From Porphyridium purpureum (Eukaryota; Rhodophyta; Bangiophyceae; Porphyridiales; Porphyridiaceae): a DNA stretch of 64,000 nucleotides. The stretch covers positions 186,001-250,000 of the forward strand of contig VRMN01000001.1 in the NCBI GenBank assembly GCA_008690995.1. Direction: 5' to 3'. Positions 31,293 through 40,498 of this stretch are shown here, piece after piece (the stretch's first letter is position 1; each line of letters opens with the position of its first letter). The notes beneath the pieces are model-generated. The model was not told the DNA's origin and did no database searches. It saw only the letters and a list, made by a program, of their open reading frames with translations. The position numbers and the translations under genes were made by a program.

Positions 31293-32244
31293 TGTTCGGC
31301 ACGCGGCTTGGGTATGCAGGTGCCTCGCAGCCTGTTTTGCAGTTTTGTCGCGTTCGTGAATAAATTATTGACTTGTAATCGTGGAAGCGTCACACAACGG
31401 CTTCAGCATCCGACCTCAAACTCGTCACCAGTGCGAGAAATTGGCGTTGCTGAAAGTCAGGCAGCGCATCGCGTGCGCCGCGGCCGGCGTCGGTATCATC
31501 GAGCTCACGGCAACCGCCCCTTTGCTCGGCGAGCAACTGGCTCCAGTCATTCGAGTGCGCCGCCAAACCGAGCACGAGTAGGTACCGAATCCGTCTCGTT
31601 GCCAGATCCAGAACGACAATTATCGTTGCAGCACAGAGTCGACTGACGCGTGTATGTGATTCTACACTGTGCGCACATCTGAAGGTGCCACGAAATGAGC
31701 GACCGCAGCCGCCGACCACCCTGCTCAGCCAGGTAGTTGCGCACTGCGCGCCAGCTTCAAGTTGGAGCTCACGGACACACAGGCACCGAGCATGCTTCGG
31801 TTCTGCCTCGTTGGGCACTCAGCACTGCTGGAATACGCGGTCTCTGACACGTCGTCGCGCAGTACAAACTAGAGACCGTGATGAATGAGAAAGATTGCGC
31901 CTTGAGCCCTCTGTTCGCCGCGGTGCCCGTCACCTGCTCCCATATGTCACGGACCGGAACCGTGTTGGGTCGACTGTCACACACCAGCGGCTAGCGGGCT
32001 TTCCAACTGGCCGTCGGTGCCCATGCATGCTCGCGCGCTGCAATAAAGGAGCATGTGGGGCTTGCAGTAGCGCGGTGTCGCCCTCGCCATCCGAACTAGT
32101 GCAATCTATGCGGGCATGTCCAGTCTTCATGTTTCAGATGGCCTAGAAAGACTCCTTCAAAAGCCTAAACGTTCAATCTGCAAGATCTCAGAGGCTTTGA
32201 GGTGCGAAAGGGCGAAGGGTGGAGAGAGTTTTCTTTGGGAAGCC
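31293..32244. other. Spacer, no gene seen
   Basis: About 950 bp between same-strand genes. It includes the kinase 3' end with AATAAA at 31359-31364. The in-frame extension upstream of 32245 (from ATG 32116) is possible coding but lacks conserved character. Confidence 0.5.
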
Positions 32245-34554
32245 ATGGGCGTCCACGCGCTAGCGGTTGTGGAGACTTCGCACGCAGAACACTTGGTTCT
32301 TGCCGCGGCGCCGCACGTGCAGGTCGCCGGGCACGCGGGATGGATGTCCACCAGTGCGGTGGGTATGGACTCGGCGCTGCAGACGCTGCGCCGCCTGCAT
32401 GTGCACGTTGAAGAGCAGCGAGCCAAGCAGGTGGACAGCATAGAGACGGTATGCGCGCAGTTCCATGGTCCGCCCTTTGTCGAGTATCAGATGGTGCGTG
32501 GCGGACCCGGATCCGGGCCCGGCGATCGTGGCGCTGCCGCTAAAACCGCTCCTCGACTCGACTTGTTTGGATCGAAAGCCGCGCAGAACGAGGCAATCTC
32601 CGTGCCGTTGAGAGTAGTCGCGATCTGGGACAATGAGCCCCATGAGTGGCACGCCCAAGTTCTCGCGCGGGAGTACCTGTCGCGCGCGTGTGCCGCTGTT
32701 GCAAAGGTGTACGCACAATTGCTCGCAAAAGAACCAGACGCAGTGGCCTTTGTCTACTCGGTGTTGTCCAGCACGCTTCGGGGAGAATTTAACGAAACCA
32801 TTCCCGACTCTGTGACCGTCTCGGCAAGGCCTGTACAAAAGCTACGCTCTTTGTTCAAACGGGGCAAGGCAAACAAGGCCTCCACACCTGGGCCCGCCAA
32901 GGAGAGCGTCCAAAAGAAGCAGAGCGTCAGGGTTTTGGCCACCGGGCTGACTGCGCAAGTGGTCACCGAGGAACGAGCCGACGATGTGCCCGACTCGTTG
33001 GCAAAGCGCAAGACCTCAACCGGACTGTTCAAGAAAAAGGCCTCAACAGTCGGGAAGGACGAATCAAGCGCCCCTGACGACCCGCCCCGTACGAGTCTTC
33101 AAAAACTGGCCTCAAAACTTAGCGGCAAAGCGCCCGCAAAAGATTTGGGCACGAGCGCCGCACGCAGCTCATCTGAGACGATGACTGCGCTCGCCCATGT
33201 GGCGGACCAAGTGGTAGAGGAAGAAAGCGTGCTCAAGCTTCCAGAAAAATGCTTTGACATGGCCAGAGTCGGCAAGCCCTTGGATGTGGCGATGGGGGAT
33301 CTCAAGTGGTTTGTACTGCTTCTGCAGAATGAATGGATTTCAGAGGAGCAAGAGGGCGTGCGCAACATTGAGCGGCGCACGGGAAACCTACTGCGCGGCA
33401 GTACGCTGCAGCGAAACGCTTCGATTGACGCTGAGCACGCAAACGCCGGCGTAAATCGGAATGCGCAGTATTTTGCGGCATTCGGGAACCAATTTCTGGG
33501 CCCGAAGCGATCCACCTACATGGGTGGAATGTTCCCCGCTGCGCAGTCAACTAATTTTGCGGGAGTGATGCAGCAGCAACGGCAGCAAGAGCAACAGCAA
33601 GCCGCACTTTTGCAAAGGAAAATGTCCTCCGGGGGGATGGCGCCCGTCCGTGCCACACCTGGTAACCACGTTCAGCAGCAGCAACAAATGATGAACGCTC
33701 AGCAACAGCAGGCTTTGCTACAAAAGCGGGCGTCAATGGGGGCATCGACCGGCCTTGGGCAGCCACGCGTACCAGCACCAGTGCAGCAACAGCAAGTAGC
33801 TGTGATTGCTGCGCAGCCGCCACAGGCAGTGAGGAAAATGGACCCTGCTCAAGCCAAGCAGCAAGAACAGCTCAAGCTGCGCGATGCCATGGCAGGGTGT
33901 CCTCCAAATACAGATCCAGTGCGCTTCAAAATGAACCAGTTTGCCGAGACGCTGCAGCAGGGCAAGCTTGAGCTCGCGCTGAAACAAGTTCAAGAGTCGC
34001 TCGTGGTGATCCGCAATGCGGGCGGCGGCGTCATCGAGCGGGAGAAGGAGACGCAGATGTGCGTGCGATACGTCTTGGGCGTCAAGCTCGCACTGCGCAT
34101 CCGCGCGCTCGACGCGGAGATGCGTGCGCATGTGGAATCAAGTCCAGAATTCCGCAAGCGCTTGCTTGAAGCCGCCGCGCTGGCCGCTTTGCTCGGAAGC
34201 CTGCCCCTCGTCAAGGTGCACCGCGGGCTGATGCTGCGTGTTGCGATTGAGAAGAACATGGCGGCAGGAAACTACGGGGTCGCGGCCAAGTTTATCCGTG
34301 AAATGATGGATATCATGCCAGCCGCGCAACAAGGCGACTTGATTCAGCAGCTTCAGCACTGCCAGCAAAATGGAGAGCGGGACACGCGTGTTGCACCAAC
34401 GCAGCGGATTTGCTACAAATCATTGACGCTCGTGGGATCGCCTGTGCTCAAGTGCAATTTTTGTCCCGCCCTGTTTTCGCCCCAGAAGGGCGCGGTCAGT
34501 GCGCAGCAGACATGCCCATTTTGCCTGCATGGTCTCATTCTACCGATGCAGTAA
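32245..34554 (+). CDS. Protein with alpha-COP-like C-terminal domain, no beta-propeller
   Basis: 769 residues from the ATG in GCCATGGGC; an upstream in-frame ATG at 32116 would add 43 residues. The N-terminal 90 or so residues are compact and hydrophobic-patterned. A basic, Ser/Lys-rich linker follows, then a Gln-rich region (QQQ runs, about residues 430-540). The C-terminal 210 residues resemble the COPI_C domain of coatomer alpha. Shared features are FAETLQQGKLELALKQVQE, LRVAIEKNMAAGNYGVAAKF and a final Cys pair arrangement CNFC...CPFC likely to bind zinc. Alpha-COP itself has WD40 propellers at its N-terminus and these are absent here. It could be a lineage-specific coat or tether component, perhaps a distant TSET/TPLATE-type protein. 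That is hypothesis. The convergent aminotransferase gene ends 57 bp away. Confidence 0.65.
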   Translation: MGVHALAVVETSHAEHLVLAAAPHVQVAGHAGWMSTSAVGMDSALQTLRRLHVHVEEQRAKQVDSIETVCAQFHGPPFVEYQMVRGGPGSGPGDRGAAAKTAPRLDLFGSKAAQNEAISVPLRVVAIWDNEPHEWHAQVLAREYLSRACAAVAKVYAQLLAKEPDAVAFVYSVLSSTLRGEFNETIPDSVTVSARPVQKLRSLFKRGKANKASTPGPAKESVQKKQSVRVLATGLTAQVVTEERADDVPDSLAKRKTSTGLFKKKASTVGKDESSAPDDPPRTSLQKLASKLSGKAPAKDLGTSAARSSSETMTALAHVADQVVEEESVLKLPEKCFDMARVGKPLDVAMGDLKWFVLLLQNEWISEEQEGVRNIERRTGNLLRGSTLQRNASIDAEHANAGVNRNAQYFAAFGNQFLGPKRSTYMGGMFPAAQSTNFAGVMQQQRQQEQQQAALLQRKMSSGGMAPVRATPGNHVQQQQQMMNAQQQQALLQKRASMGASTGLGQPRVPAPVQQQQVAVIAAQPPQAVRKMDPAQAKQQEQLKLRDAMAGCPPNTDPVRFKMNQFAETLQQGKLELALKQVQESLVVIRNAGGGVIEREKETQMCVRYVLGVKLALRIRALDAEMRAHVESSPEFRKRLLEAAALAALLGSLPLVKVHRGLMLRVAIEKNMAAGNYGVAAKFIREMMDIMPAAQQGDLIQQLQHCQQNGERDTRVAPTQRICYKSLTLVGSPVLKCNFCPALFSPQKGAVSAQQTCPFCLHGLILPMQ

Positions 34555-34611
34555 TCGAGAGAAAACTTGCGAGGGGTCACATGTGCATGCTTCAAACTGC
34601 AGGGATTTTTC

Positions 34612-35823
34612 TCAGGTCTGCTGCATCACCGAACGAACACTTTCTTGCACGGCTTTCGTGACAAATTCGATTTCTGCATCCGTCATATGAGAGCCAATCG
34701 GGATCGAAAAGACTGTGTGCGTGGCGCTTACCGTGTTGGGAAAGTCTTCAGCATTCAGTGTGAGTTGCTGAAACACAGGCTGGTCAAAAAAGCCGATAGG
34801 ATAGTAAACCGCTGTCCCAACACCACGTGCCTTGAGCGCCGCAACAATGTGGTCACGGAGTTGCGGCTCCGGAGATCCATCCGAGAAGTCAGCTAATCTT
34901 AGTGTGTAGACTCCGTACACATGCTCTGTAGTTCCCAATGCCGGTGGATGGGCTGCGCTGGTTATCAGTGGCTCCAGCTCTGGCACGACCAGCCGCTCGT
35001 TTAATTTGAACTCGGCGTTGTACTTTGCCGCGACATGCATACGAGCGGCTCGGTCATCTGGAAACTTTCGAAGTACTTCGCGAAGCACCGCAGCTTGCAA
35101 AGCGTCTAACCTCGAATTTGTGCCAACGATTAGGTGCGCTCCTGTCGCGGCGTCCTTGCCGTGTTGTCGCAGCATTCTCAGACGATCGTAAATCAACTTG
35201 TCGTCCGTAAAAACCGCGCCACCATCCCCGAGACATCCCAGCGGCTTGGTAGGGAAGAAGCTCGTGCATCCGATGGAACCCGGCCAGCCGCAGCTCATGT
35301 GCCCTTCGCGACTGGCGCCAAAGCTCTGAGCGCCATCCTCAATCAGAGCAATCTTTGCGCGACCTGCGCACTGGGCCGCATCCAACACACTTGCGAGCCG
35401 CGCAAGGTCTGGCATCTGTCCAAACAGACTAACAGCAATGACGGCCCTTGTGCGTGCGCTGATTTTACGACTCACAGCGTCAACATCGAGCAGGAACGTG
35501 CGCCTGTCAATGTCCACAAACACGGGCGTTGCGCCGACGAGGCAGATCGCTTCGGCTGAGCTGATCCACGAAAAGGGCGTCGTGATCACTTCGTCGCCTG
35601 GCCCGATCTCCAGTGCGCGCAGGGCAAGCTGAAGCGCGTCTGTGCCATTCGCGACCGCCACGCAGAACGGTACCCGCACGTATGCGGCCAGTTCTGCTTC
35701 CAGCTGCTCTACCTCTGGGCCGAGAATAAAGTGCGCCGAGTCGAGCACGCGGGCGAGTGCCGCGTCGATCGCTGCGCGATTCGCCGAAACGTGCCGGTCC
35801 ACTTGGAAAATTGGGAGATTCAT
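34612..35823 (-). CDS. DegT/DnrJ/EryC1/StrS-family PLP sugar aminotransferase
   Basis: 403 residues starting MNLPIFQVDR, the usual family start; the open frame upstream has only a GTG. Family blocks are ILGPEVEQLE, NGTDALQLALRAL, DEVITTPFSWISSAEA, the PLP Asp in IEDGAQSFGA (D163), and the Schiff-base Lys in SFFPTKPLGCLGDGGA (K193). RQHGKD, TNSRLDALQAA and VYYPIGFFDQP follow. The family transfers an amino group to keto-sugar nucleotides in bacterial polysaccharide and antibiotic sugar synthesis. In eukaryotes it is rare, which suggests a bacterial origin by transfer. The likely role is making an amino sugar for cell-surface or secreted glycan; the substrate is not evident. It lies 87 bp downstream of the DUF2103 gene on the same strand. 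Confidence 0.93.
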   Translation of the reverse strand: MNLPIFQVDRHVSANRAAIDAALARVLDSAHFILGPEVEQLEAELAAYVRVPFCVAVANGTDALQLALRALEIGPGDEVITTPFSWISSAEAICLVGATPVFVDIDRRTFLLDVDAVSRKISARTRAVIAVSLFGQMPDLARLASVLDAAQCAGRAKIALIEDGAQSFGASREGHMSCGWPGSIGCTSFFPTKPLGCLGDGGAVFTDDKLIYDRLRMLRQHGKDAATGAHLIVGTNSRLDALQAAVLREVLRKFPDDRAARMHVAAKYNAEFKLNERLVVPELEPLITSAAHPPALGTTEHVYGVYTLRLADFSDGSPEPQLRDHIVAALKARGVGTAVYYPIGFFDQPVFQQLTLNAEDFPNTVSATHTVFSIPIGSHMTDAEIEFVTKAVQESVRSVMQQT

Positions 35824-35910
35824 CTGCGTGCAAGAACCCCAAGCTGGCACATGCAGCTCTTTCTTCTTCTTGTGTCCCGCCTACCCTATGGCTGGACCAT
35901 CGTTGAAGGT

Positions 35911-37536
35911 TTATTTATCAGAGTAGCGCATGGCCAGTCGGATGACGTCGTCGCGCTTCATGTCTGGAGACACCACCAAGAACACTTCCTGCACTTGCGT
36001 GCCCTTCCGGGCCAGCAGTTTCCAACCTTGGTCAGTAGGCACCGTCACGCGAAGATACAGGCCGGAGCGCCCGCGGGCATTGCTCTTCGCAGCGCCTACA
36101 CGCCCGGGCACAATGCTCTTCACGCCAGGTTCCTGGCACATACGCTCTAGCGTCCGAAGTAGGCTCGGAATGTGCGTTGAGTGGTTCACCACCAGCCGGC
36201 CGCTTTGCTCCGGGCGCAACGCAGGAGGCGAGGGAGACAGGACGGCAGTACCACCGTGTCCGACATCCACTGGCTCTGCACCTGATAAGGAGCCTTCGGC
36301 GCTCTTCCTAAGCTCAAGCATGGCGTCGAGCACTTGCTGGACGTGCCGCGTCGCATTGGGACCGGATGCTAGCACAGCGCGCACGCGCGCGGCGCGTGAA
36401 TCCTGCGTAAACTCGAGAATGTACGTCTTGCAGGATCCAAAAGCCTCAAAGTACCCGCCGCGCGAAGGCTGCTGCGATGGCTCGATCTGTTCGTCTTGCG
36501 CACTTTCGTCCACCACAATGCTGAACGGTAATGCCTTTAGGGCGTCAGCTTTGAGTTCGACGGGCGCGCGGCACACGCCAAGAATCGTCCATAAAGAGGG
36601 ACGGTACATCTCAGAGGCAAACTCACGCAGCATGTTCAGCCAGCTCATAGAAGCTGCACCAGATGCCCCTAGTCCACCTACCAATACGACCGTGCGCAAG
36701 CTCCCAGCCGCCATCTCAGCAATCAGCGCGTCGCCCGTACACTTTTCCTGGCGAAATTTGACAAGTCGTTTCAAAATGGCCAAGTCCACCTCGTCTCCTA
36801 CTTTGTATGTCGCGATCGGACGGGTCTCGCTCGCCATAGATCCCTTTGGTGGACGCGCCGAAAGCCGCGCTTCTTCGCTGGGCGCTGCCTGCGCTGGCTG
36901 TCCTCCACCAAGCCGACTGCTGCGCGACGGCTGCTTTCCGTTTGCAACGGGAGGCACAGCGGATGCAGCAGGCGCAGGGTCTTGTACTGGAGCTGGTCGC
37001 GGAGGCGGACGCGTCAGACTGAGCGCCGGCCCTCCGCGGTCCGAATCGCCAAACGCGTCGCCCAGTATGGCGTCTAAATTGGCCTGATCCTGATCATTTT
37101 GCGACGCATCGCTGGGTTTGGATGCCTGCAGGCCGCGACTTTGTTCAACCAAGAGTTCAGCTGCCTGTGCCTTTGGGTTGATTGCGCCCGAGTCGAGCCC
37201 CAACCTTTCGAGCTCGACCTGGAAATTCTCGTACGACACGTCTCTTCCCACCTGCAGACCTTTGTCCGCCCCGGCGCCTGGCTGCCCACGCGCCTGCTCG
37301 GCGCTCTCCGCCGCCTCCTCCTCAGCCTGCCTGCGCGCGTCGGCCTCGAGCTTTTTCTGCTTGACGACGTCCTCAAACGACACGTACCGCGCGTTGACCT
37401 TTTTCCTCTGGTTCTTCACGCGCTCCGCATCATTCCTCCTACTCGAGGACGCGTTCATGCACACATGCCCGCATCGCCTATTCTTCTGCCTGCACTTCAG
37501 CGCGCCCCACGCACCGGGCGCAAACGCACTGACCAT
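35911..37536 (-). CDS. Probable plastid protein with C-terminal DUF2103
   Basis: 541 residues from the ATG at 37536 (MVSAFAPGAWGAL); the longer open frame begins with GTG. The first 45 or so residues are basic and Ser-rich and look like a plastid transit peptide. A charged coiled-coil stretch (FEDVVKQKKLEADARRQAEEEAAE) and a long Pro/Ala-rich disordered part follow. A middle domain (about residues 250-400, KVGDEVDLAILKRLVKF) is not recognised. The last 97 residues (445-541) match DUF2103, a family from cyanobacteria and archaea: GRLVVNHSTHIPSLL, IVPGRVG, LRVTVP, KLLARKGTQVQEVF. Cyanobacterial origin via the plastid is likely. Function is unknown; DUF2103 is annotated as metal-binding in databases as I recall. 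Confidence 0.72.
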   Translation of the reverse strand: MVSAFAPGAWGALKCRQKNRRCGHVCMNASSSRRNDAERVKNQRKKVNARYVSFEDVVKQKKLEADARRQAEEEAAESAEQARGQPGAGADKGLQVGRDVSYENFQVELERLGLDSGAINPKAQAAELLVEQSRGLQASKPSDASQNDQDQANLDAILGDAFGDSDRGGPALSLTRPPPRPAPVQDPAPAASAVPPVANGKQPSRSSRLGGGQPAQAAPSEEARLSARPPKGSMASETRPIATYKVGDEVDLAILKRLVKFRQEKCTGDALIAEMAAGSLRTVVLVGGLGASGAASMSWLNMLREFASEMYRPSLWTILGVCRAPVELKADALKALPFSIVVDESAQDEQIEPSQQPSRGGYFEAFGSCKTYILEFTQDSRAARVRAVLASGPNATRHVQQVLDAMLELRKSAEGSLSGAEPVDVGHGGTAVLSPSPPALRPEQSGRLVVNHSTHIPSLLRTLERMCQEPGVKSIVPGRVGAAKSNARGRSGLYLRVTVPTDQGWKLLARKGTQVQEVFLVVSPDMKRDDVIRLAMRYSDK

Positions 37537-37655
37537 CCTTTCCTGCACCACACGCAACACGCACAACACACAACACACTCACACTCCCGGACTCCCCCTC
37601 CAGTCCCACTGGCCCCAATGCTTCCGCCTTTCCCGCCGCGCTGACTCGCTCCAAA

Positions 37656-37679
37656 CGGTTTCCCGGTTTCCCGGTTGCA
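37656..37679 (+). repeat. 8-bp periodic CGGTTTCC repeat
   Basis: CGGTTTCC, CGGTTTCC, CGGTTGCA. Three units in the spacer between the DUF2103 gene and the coiled-coil gene, related to the arrays at 29590 and 44114. Confidence 0.55.
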
Positions 37680-37772
37680 GCCTTGACAGGTCCGGAAACC
37701 GATGAACCAAATGGACCTCTTGAGCCATTAAACCATAAAGCCCAAAATCCAAAAGTCCAATAAGTCTATCAG

Positions 37773-37828
37773 CCATTTAGCCAGTTAGCCAGTTAGCCAG
37801 TTAGCCAGTTAGCCAGTTAGCCAGTTAG
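37773..37828 (+). repeat. 8-bp tandem repeat CCAGTTAG, seven units
   Basis: One degenerate unit (CCATTTAG) followed by six perfect CCAGTTAG copies, ending 66 bp before the ATG of the coiled-coil gene. It is the longest of the 8-bp periodic arrays in the window and may vary in copy number. Confidence 0.9.
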
Positions 37829-37894
37829 CCATTAAACCGATGGAACGTTTTCTTCTTCAAGCCGGTGTTGAGCAGGTGGTGGCGGGGGGGATGG

Positions 37895-38344
37895 ATGGAT
37901 GAGGAAGGGACGATGGCGAGAGATGGAGAGGGATATGCGGCATTGGAGGATGAGATTGAGGCGCAGCTGAGACTCGTCGTGGAGCTGGAAGATGGGCGGG
38001 TGGTCATAGATGCAGGCAGGCGGGAGGAGCTGCGGTGCTGGCTGCAGGAGTGGGATGCGCGTCTATCGCAGCAGCTGCAGGAGACCATGCAGCACGCTGC
38101 ACAGCTGCAGGAATCGTGCGACGAAGAGCGAAAGGCGGTCGATGCGCTGCAGGAGCAGGTCGCTTGCGACCAAGACGCGCTGCGCATGCCGGACGATCTC
38201 GTGCCAGAGGTGGTCAGTTGGCAGCTGCCTCCGCGCGTTATGGGTCTCGCAACCCGAGCCGAACAGATCTACTGGCAGGCACGCGACGCGCGCGAACTGC
38301 TAGATGCGGGCTCCAGGGAAACACGTCCACAAAGCACCAGATAA
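37895..38344 (+). CDS. Small coiled-coil protein, unknown function
   Basis: 149 residues from ATG 37895 (MDEEGTMARDGEGYAALED); the longer frame starts with GTG. The centre is strongly helical and charged, with heptad character (LQEWDARLSQQLQETMQHAAQLQESCDEERKAVDALQEQV, about residues 45-90 in two overlapping helices). No signal peptide or membrane segment. I recognise no family. The C-terminal part, PEVVSWQLPPRVMGL, is less charged. The stop lies 84 bp from the convergent GAR1 stop. The frame is uninterrupted and codon use looks like its neighbours, so it is likely a real gene, though short. Confidence 0.55.
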   Translation: MDEEGTMARDGEGYAALEDEIEAQLRLVVELEDGRVVIDAGRREELRCWLQEWDARLSQQLQETMQHAAQLQESCDEERKAVDALQEQVACDQDALRMPDDLVPEVVSWQLPPRVMGLATRAEQIYWQARDARELLDAGSRETRPQSTR

Positions 38345-38428
38345 TCGATTGCAGAAAGGAAAAAAAAATTCACTATTGACATGATCGCATAGAAAAGGAC
38401 CCTAAGAAAAGAAAGTCCAGCCTCGCAA

Positions 38429-39055
38429 CTACCGGAATCCTCCGCCTCGCGCCCCACGAGGCGAGAATCCGCCGCGGCCTCGCGGAGCAAAGCCGCCGCG
38501 AGAGAATCCCCCTCCCCGGCTCCCACCGCGAAACCCGCCACCGCGGGCACCAAACCCGCCACGGAATCCACCTGCAGCAGCAGCGCCACGTCCGGCGCCG
38601 GCGCCCTGTCCTCTCGGCGCGCGCTTTTTGATCCCCTTTGGCTTGGGCGGCTGCGGCAAGAAGCGCTGAAGTGGAAGTAGTTTTTCCGTGCTAATGTACA
38701 CCTTGTCTCCCTTCCTGAAGCTCGTGGCAACCACACCAGGCATGACTTTGACCGTAAAGTGCACGTCGTGGATCTGGCCAAGGATCTCCTCGACCTTGCC
38801 GATCTGCGTCTTGTTCTCGAGGTAGATCGGCGCATTAAAGTACGGGATCTTTTCATTCAAGCTGCGACACACCATTTCCGACTCACATTCATGCTCGAAC
38901 TTGCCCATCTCGACGACCTCGGCCGGCGGTCCCTCGTCATATCGTGCGCCTCCGCCGTACCCTCCGCCGCCGCGCCCCCCTCCTCCTCGACCACCGCGGC
39001 CCCTGAACCCGCCTCCGCCGCGTGGCGCACCTCGACCCCCTCCTCTGAAACTCAT
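38429..39055 (-). CDS. GAR1: GAR1, H/ACA small nucleolar RNP subunit
   Basis: 208 residues, starting [15 protein letters not shown]. Glycine-arginine-rich (GAR) tails at both ends flank a conserved core (about residues 45-145): [42 protein letters not shown] and [21 protein letters not shown]. This is the classic eukaryotic GAR1 layout. GAR1 binds dyskerin/Cbf5 in box H/ACA RNPs that guide pseudouridylation of rRNA in the nucleolus. The second GAR tail is long (RGG, FRGG and FAPRG repeats). It is convergent with the small coiled-coil gene and divergent from the secretory kinase-like gene, with a 417-bp shared spacer. Confidence 0.97.
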   Translation of the reverse strand: MSFRGGGRGAPRGGGGFRGRGGRGGGGRGGGGYGGGARYDEGPPAEVVEMGKFEHECESEMVCRSLNEKIPYFNAPIYLENKTQIGKVEEILGQIHDVHFTVKVMPGVVATSFRKGDKVYISTEKLLPLQRFLPQPPKPKGIKKRAPRGQGAGAGRGAAAAGGFRGGFGARGGGFRGGSRGGGFSRGGFAPRGRGGFSPRGARGGGFR

Positions 39056-39472
39056 CGCCGACCAGCACGTCCAAACACACACCGCACCAACCACCACGTC
39101 GCACTCTCTTCTCCCCGCAGGCGACACGCCGTCGGAAACTCTTCACATTCGGCTGGTACTGACAACCCCGACCATTTTCGTCATCCCGGCTGAATGCGAG
39201 TCAGCGTGATGTCTCTCGGGTACGGAGTCCCGAACCCTCCGGCATGCGAGCTCGTGCAGCGGTCCAGACCGGCCGCAAGCACGTGCAGCAATGCCAGAAA
39301 CGTGGCTTGCAGACGGCGCAATTGCGCCACGAGGCGCGGCCTTGCAGGAGACGACGCTCAGCGGGTTTCTGGCGTTCGAGATGGAAGACTTCCGGCGGAT
39401 GTCACCACAAATGGTGTCTGCGGGAGGAGGGAGTGGATTGTATCGATTCTGCTCCAGCTCAGAATTCGAGCC
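39056..39472. other. Divergent promoter spacer between GAR1 and the kinase-like gene
   Basis: 417 bp between divergent start codons. The frame upstream of 39473 is open but Cys/Arg-rich and not protein-like, so it is taken as 5' untranslated. No clear TATA seen. Confidence 0.45.
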
Positions 39473-40498
39473 ATGAAATCTGCGCTGCTCCTGAGCTGCT
39501 CATTTGTCCTGCAAGGGAGCCCCGGACGTGCAGAAGGAAACTCTAGTTTTCGAGATTCTGGCGGTGCGAACGATACAGGAGGACACGGAACAGCGAAAAC
39601 GTTTTCCGGACGCACGTACACAAAAGACGGAACGACAATCCTTGAGTGGCAAGATTTGAACGGGGACATGCAAGTGGTCCGCTTGGGTGAGTTGCTTGGT
39701 CAAGGGAGCTCAGGTACGGTCTTTGCTGGCACACTCGTGTCGACCGGACAGGAATTGGTGGTCAAGATGGGCAAGTCGGCGAATTTAGCCACCGAGCGGC
39801 AAGCGCTCCTCTGGCTGGTGGCAGCGGAGCAAGAACGACGGATCCATCTCGAACCGTACGCGTCAGAGTCTGGCTCATCGAGCGATTCAGATTCTGATTC
39901 CGAAGCGAGCTCAGATTCAGACACAGAGTCATCCACAGAGGCTGCGGGTTCCATCGCTGTGGAAAAGCTCTTTCGGTTCGTCGAGTTGGAAGACGGACAA
40001 GCGGTACTTTTAAAAACACCAATATTGTCGTGCGGCCTGAGCGATGACAATACGCTGATCGAAAGCAGAAGCGCGACGTCGTGCCCAATTGTGCAGTCCT
40101 CATCCGCACTCGCTACCACGAGTGCCCGCCATTGTGCCATCGAAACGATTCTGCACACGGCGGCGCACTTGCTGGCGCATGGCGTTGCGCTGGTTGACGT
40201 GCAGTTCCTGATTTGCGGCTGCACGGGCACCGCGTTGCTGATCGACTTGAGCGAGGCACACCTGTTCGACCCGGAGGGCGCGCTCTCGCCGCTGACGCGT
40301 GGCTTTGTCCTGTCCTTCATTCAAGAAGTCAACGCGACAGCCAGCAGTGCCGGGCTTCCCGGGTCACCGACGTACGCCGACGACTCTGCATTTGTCCAGA
40401 AGACGTGGTCACGCGCGCTAGCCACGATGCGTCGCGCGCGGTCGCCACAGCTCTACGAGCAGGTGCGCGCCACCCTGCAGCTCGACTTGCGCGGCTGA
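39473..40498 (+). CDS. Secretory-pathway protein kinase-like protein, degenerate catalytic loop
   Basis: 341 residues from ATG 39473, where a short signal peptide begins (MKSALLLSCSFVLQGSPGRAEG). A kinase N-lobe follows: glycine loop LGQGSSGTVF (about 75-84), Lys in LVVKMGKS (K98), and Glu in the next helix. An acidic Ser/Asp repeat (SGSSSDSDSDSEASSDSD, about 133-150) is inserted in the N-lobe. The C-lobe equivalent of HRDxKxxN reads ALVDVQFLI: Asp (D242) is kept, but the Lys and Asn are lost. DFG reads DLS (LIDLSEA, D258 kept). The protein thus keeps two Asp residues but not the standard catalytic set, so it is either a pseudokinase or an atypical lumenal kinase. The secretory location is inferred from the leader. 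An ACTGTACC box is 24 bp downstream of the stop. Confidence 0.55.
   Translation: MKSALLLSCSFVLQGSPGRAEGNSSFRDSGGANDTGGHGTAKTFSGRTYTKDGTTILEWQDLNGDMQVVRLGELLGQGSSGTVFAGTLVSTGQELVVKMGKSANLATERQALLWLVAAEQERRIHLEPYASESGSSSDSDSDSEASSDSDTESSTEAAGSIAVEKLFRFVELEDGQAVLLKTPILSCGLSDDNTLIESRSATSCPIVQSSSALATTSARHCAIETILHTAAHLLAHGVALVDVQFLICGCTGTALLIDLSEAHLFDPEGALSPLTRGFVLSFIQEVNATASSAGLPGSPTYADDSAFVQKTWSRALATMRRARSPQLYEQVRATLQLDLRG

Noticed and set aside
35930-37087. 385-codon plus-strand open frame
   Set aside because: Exact antisense of the DUF2103 gene, which has clear family motifs on the other strand.
37773-37828. CRISPR-like array
   Set aside because: Units are directly adjacent 8-mers without spacers, so it is a tandem repeat and not a CRISPR array.
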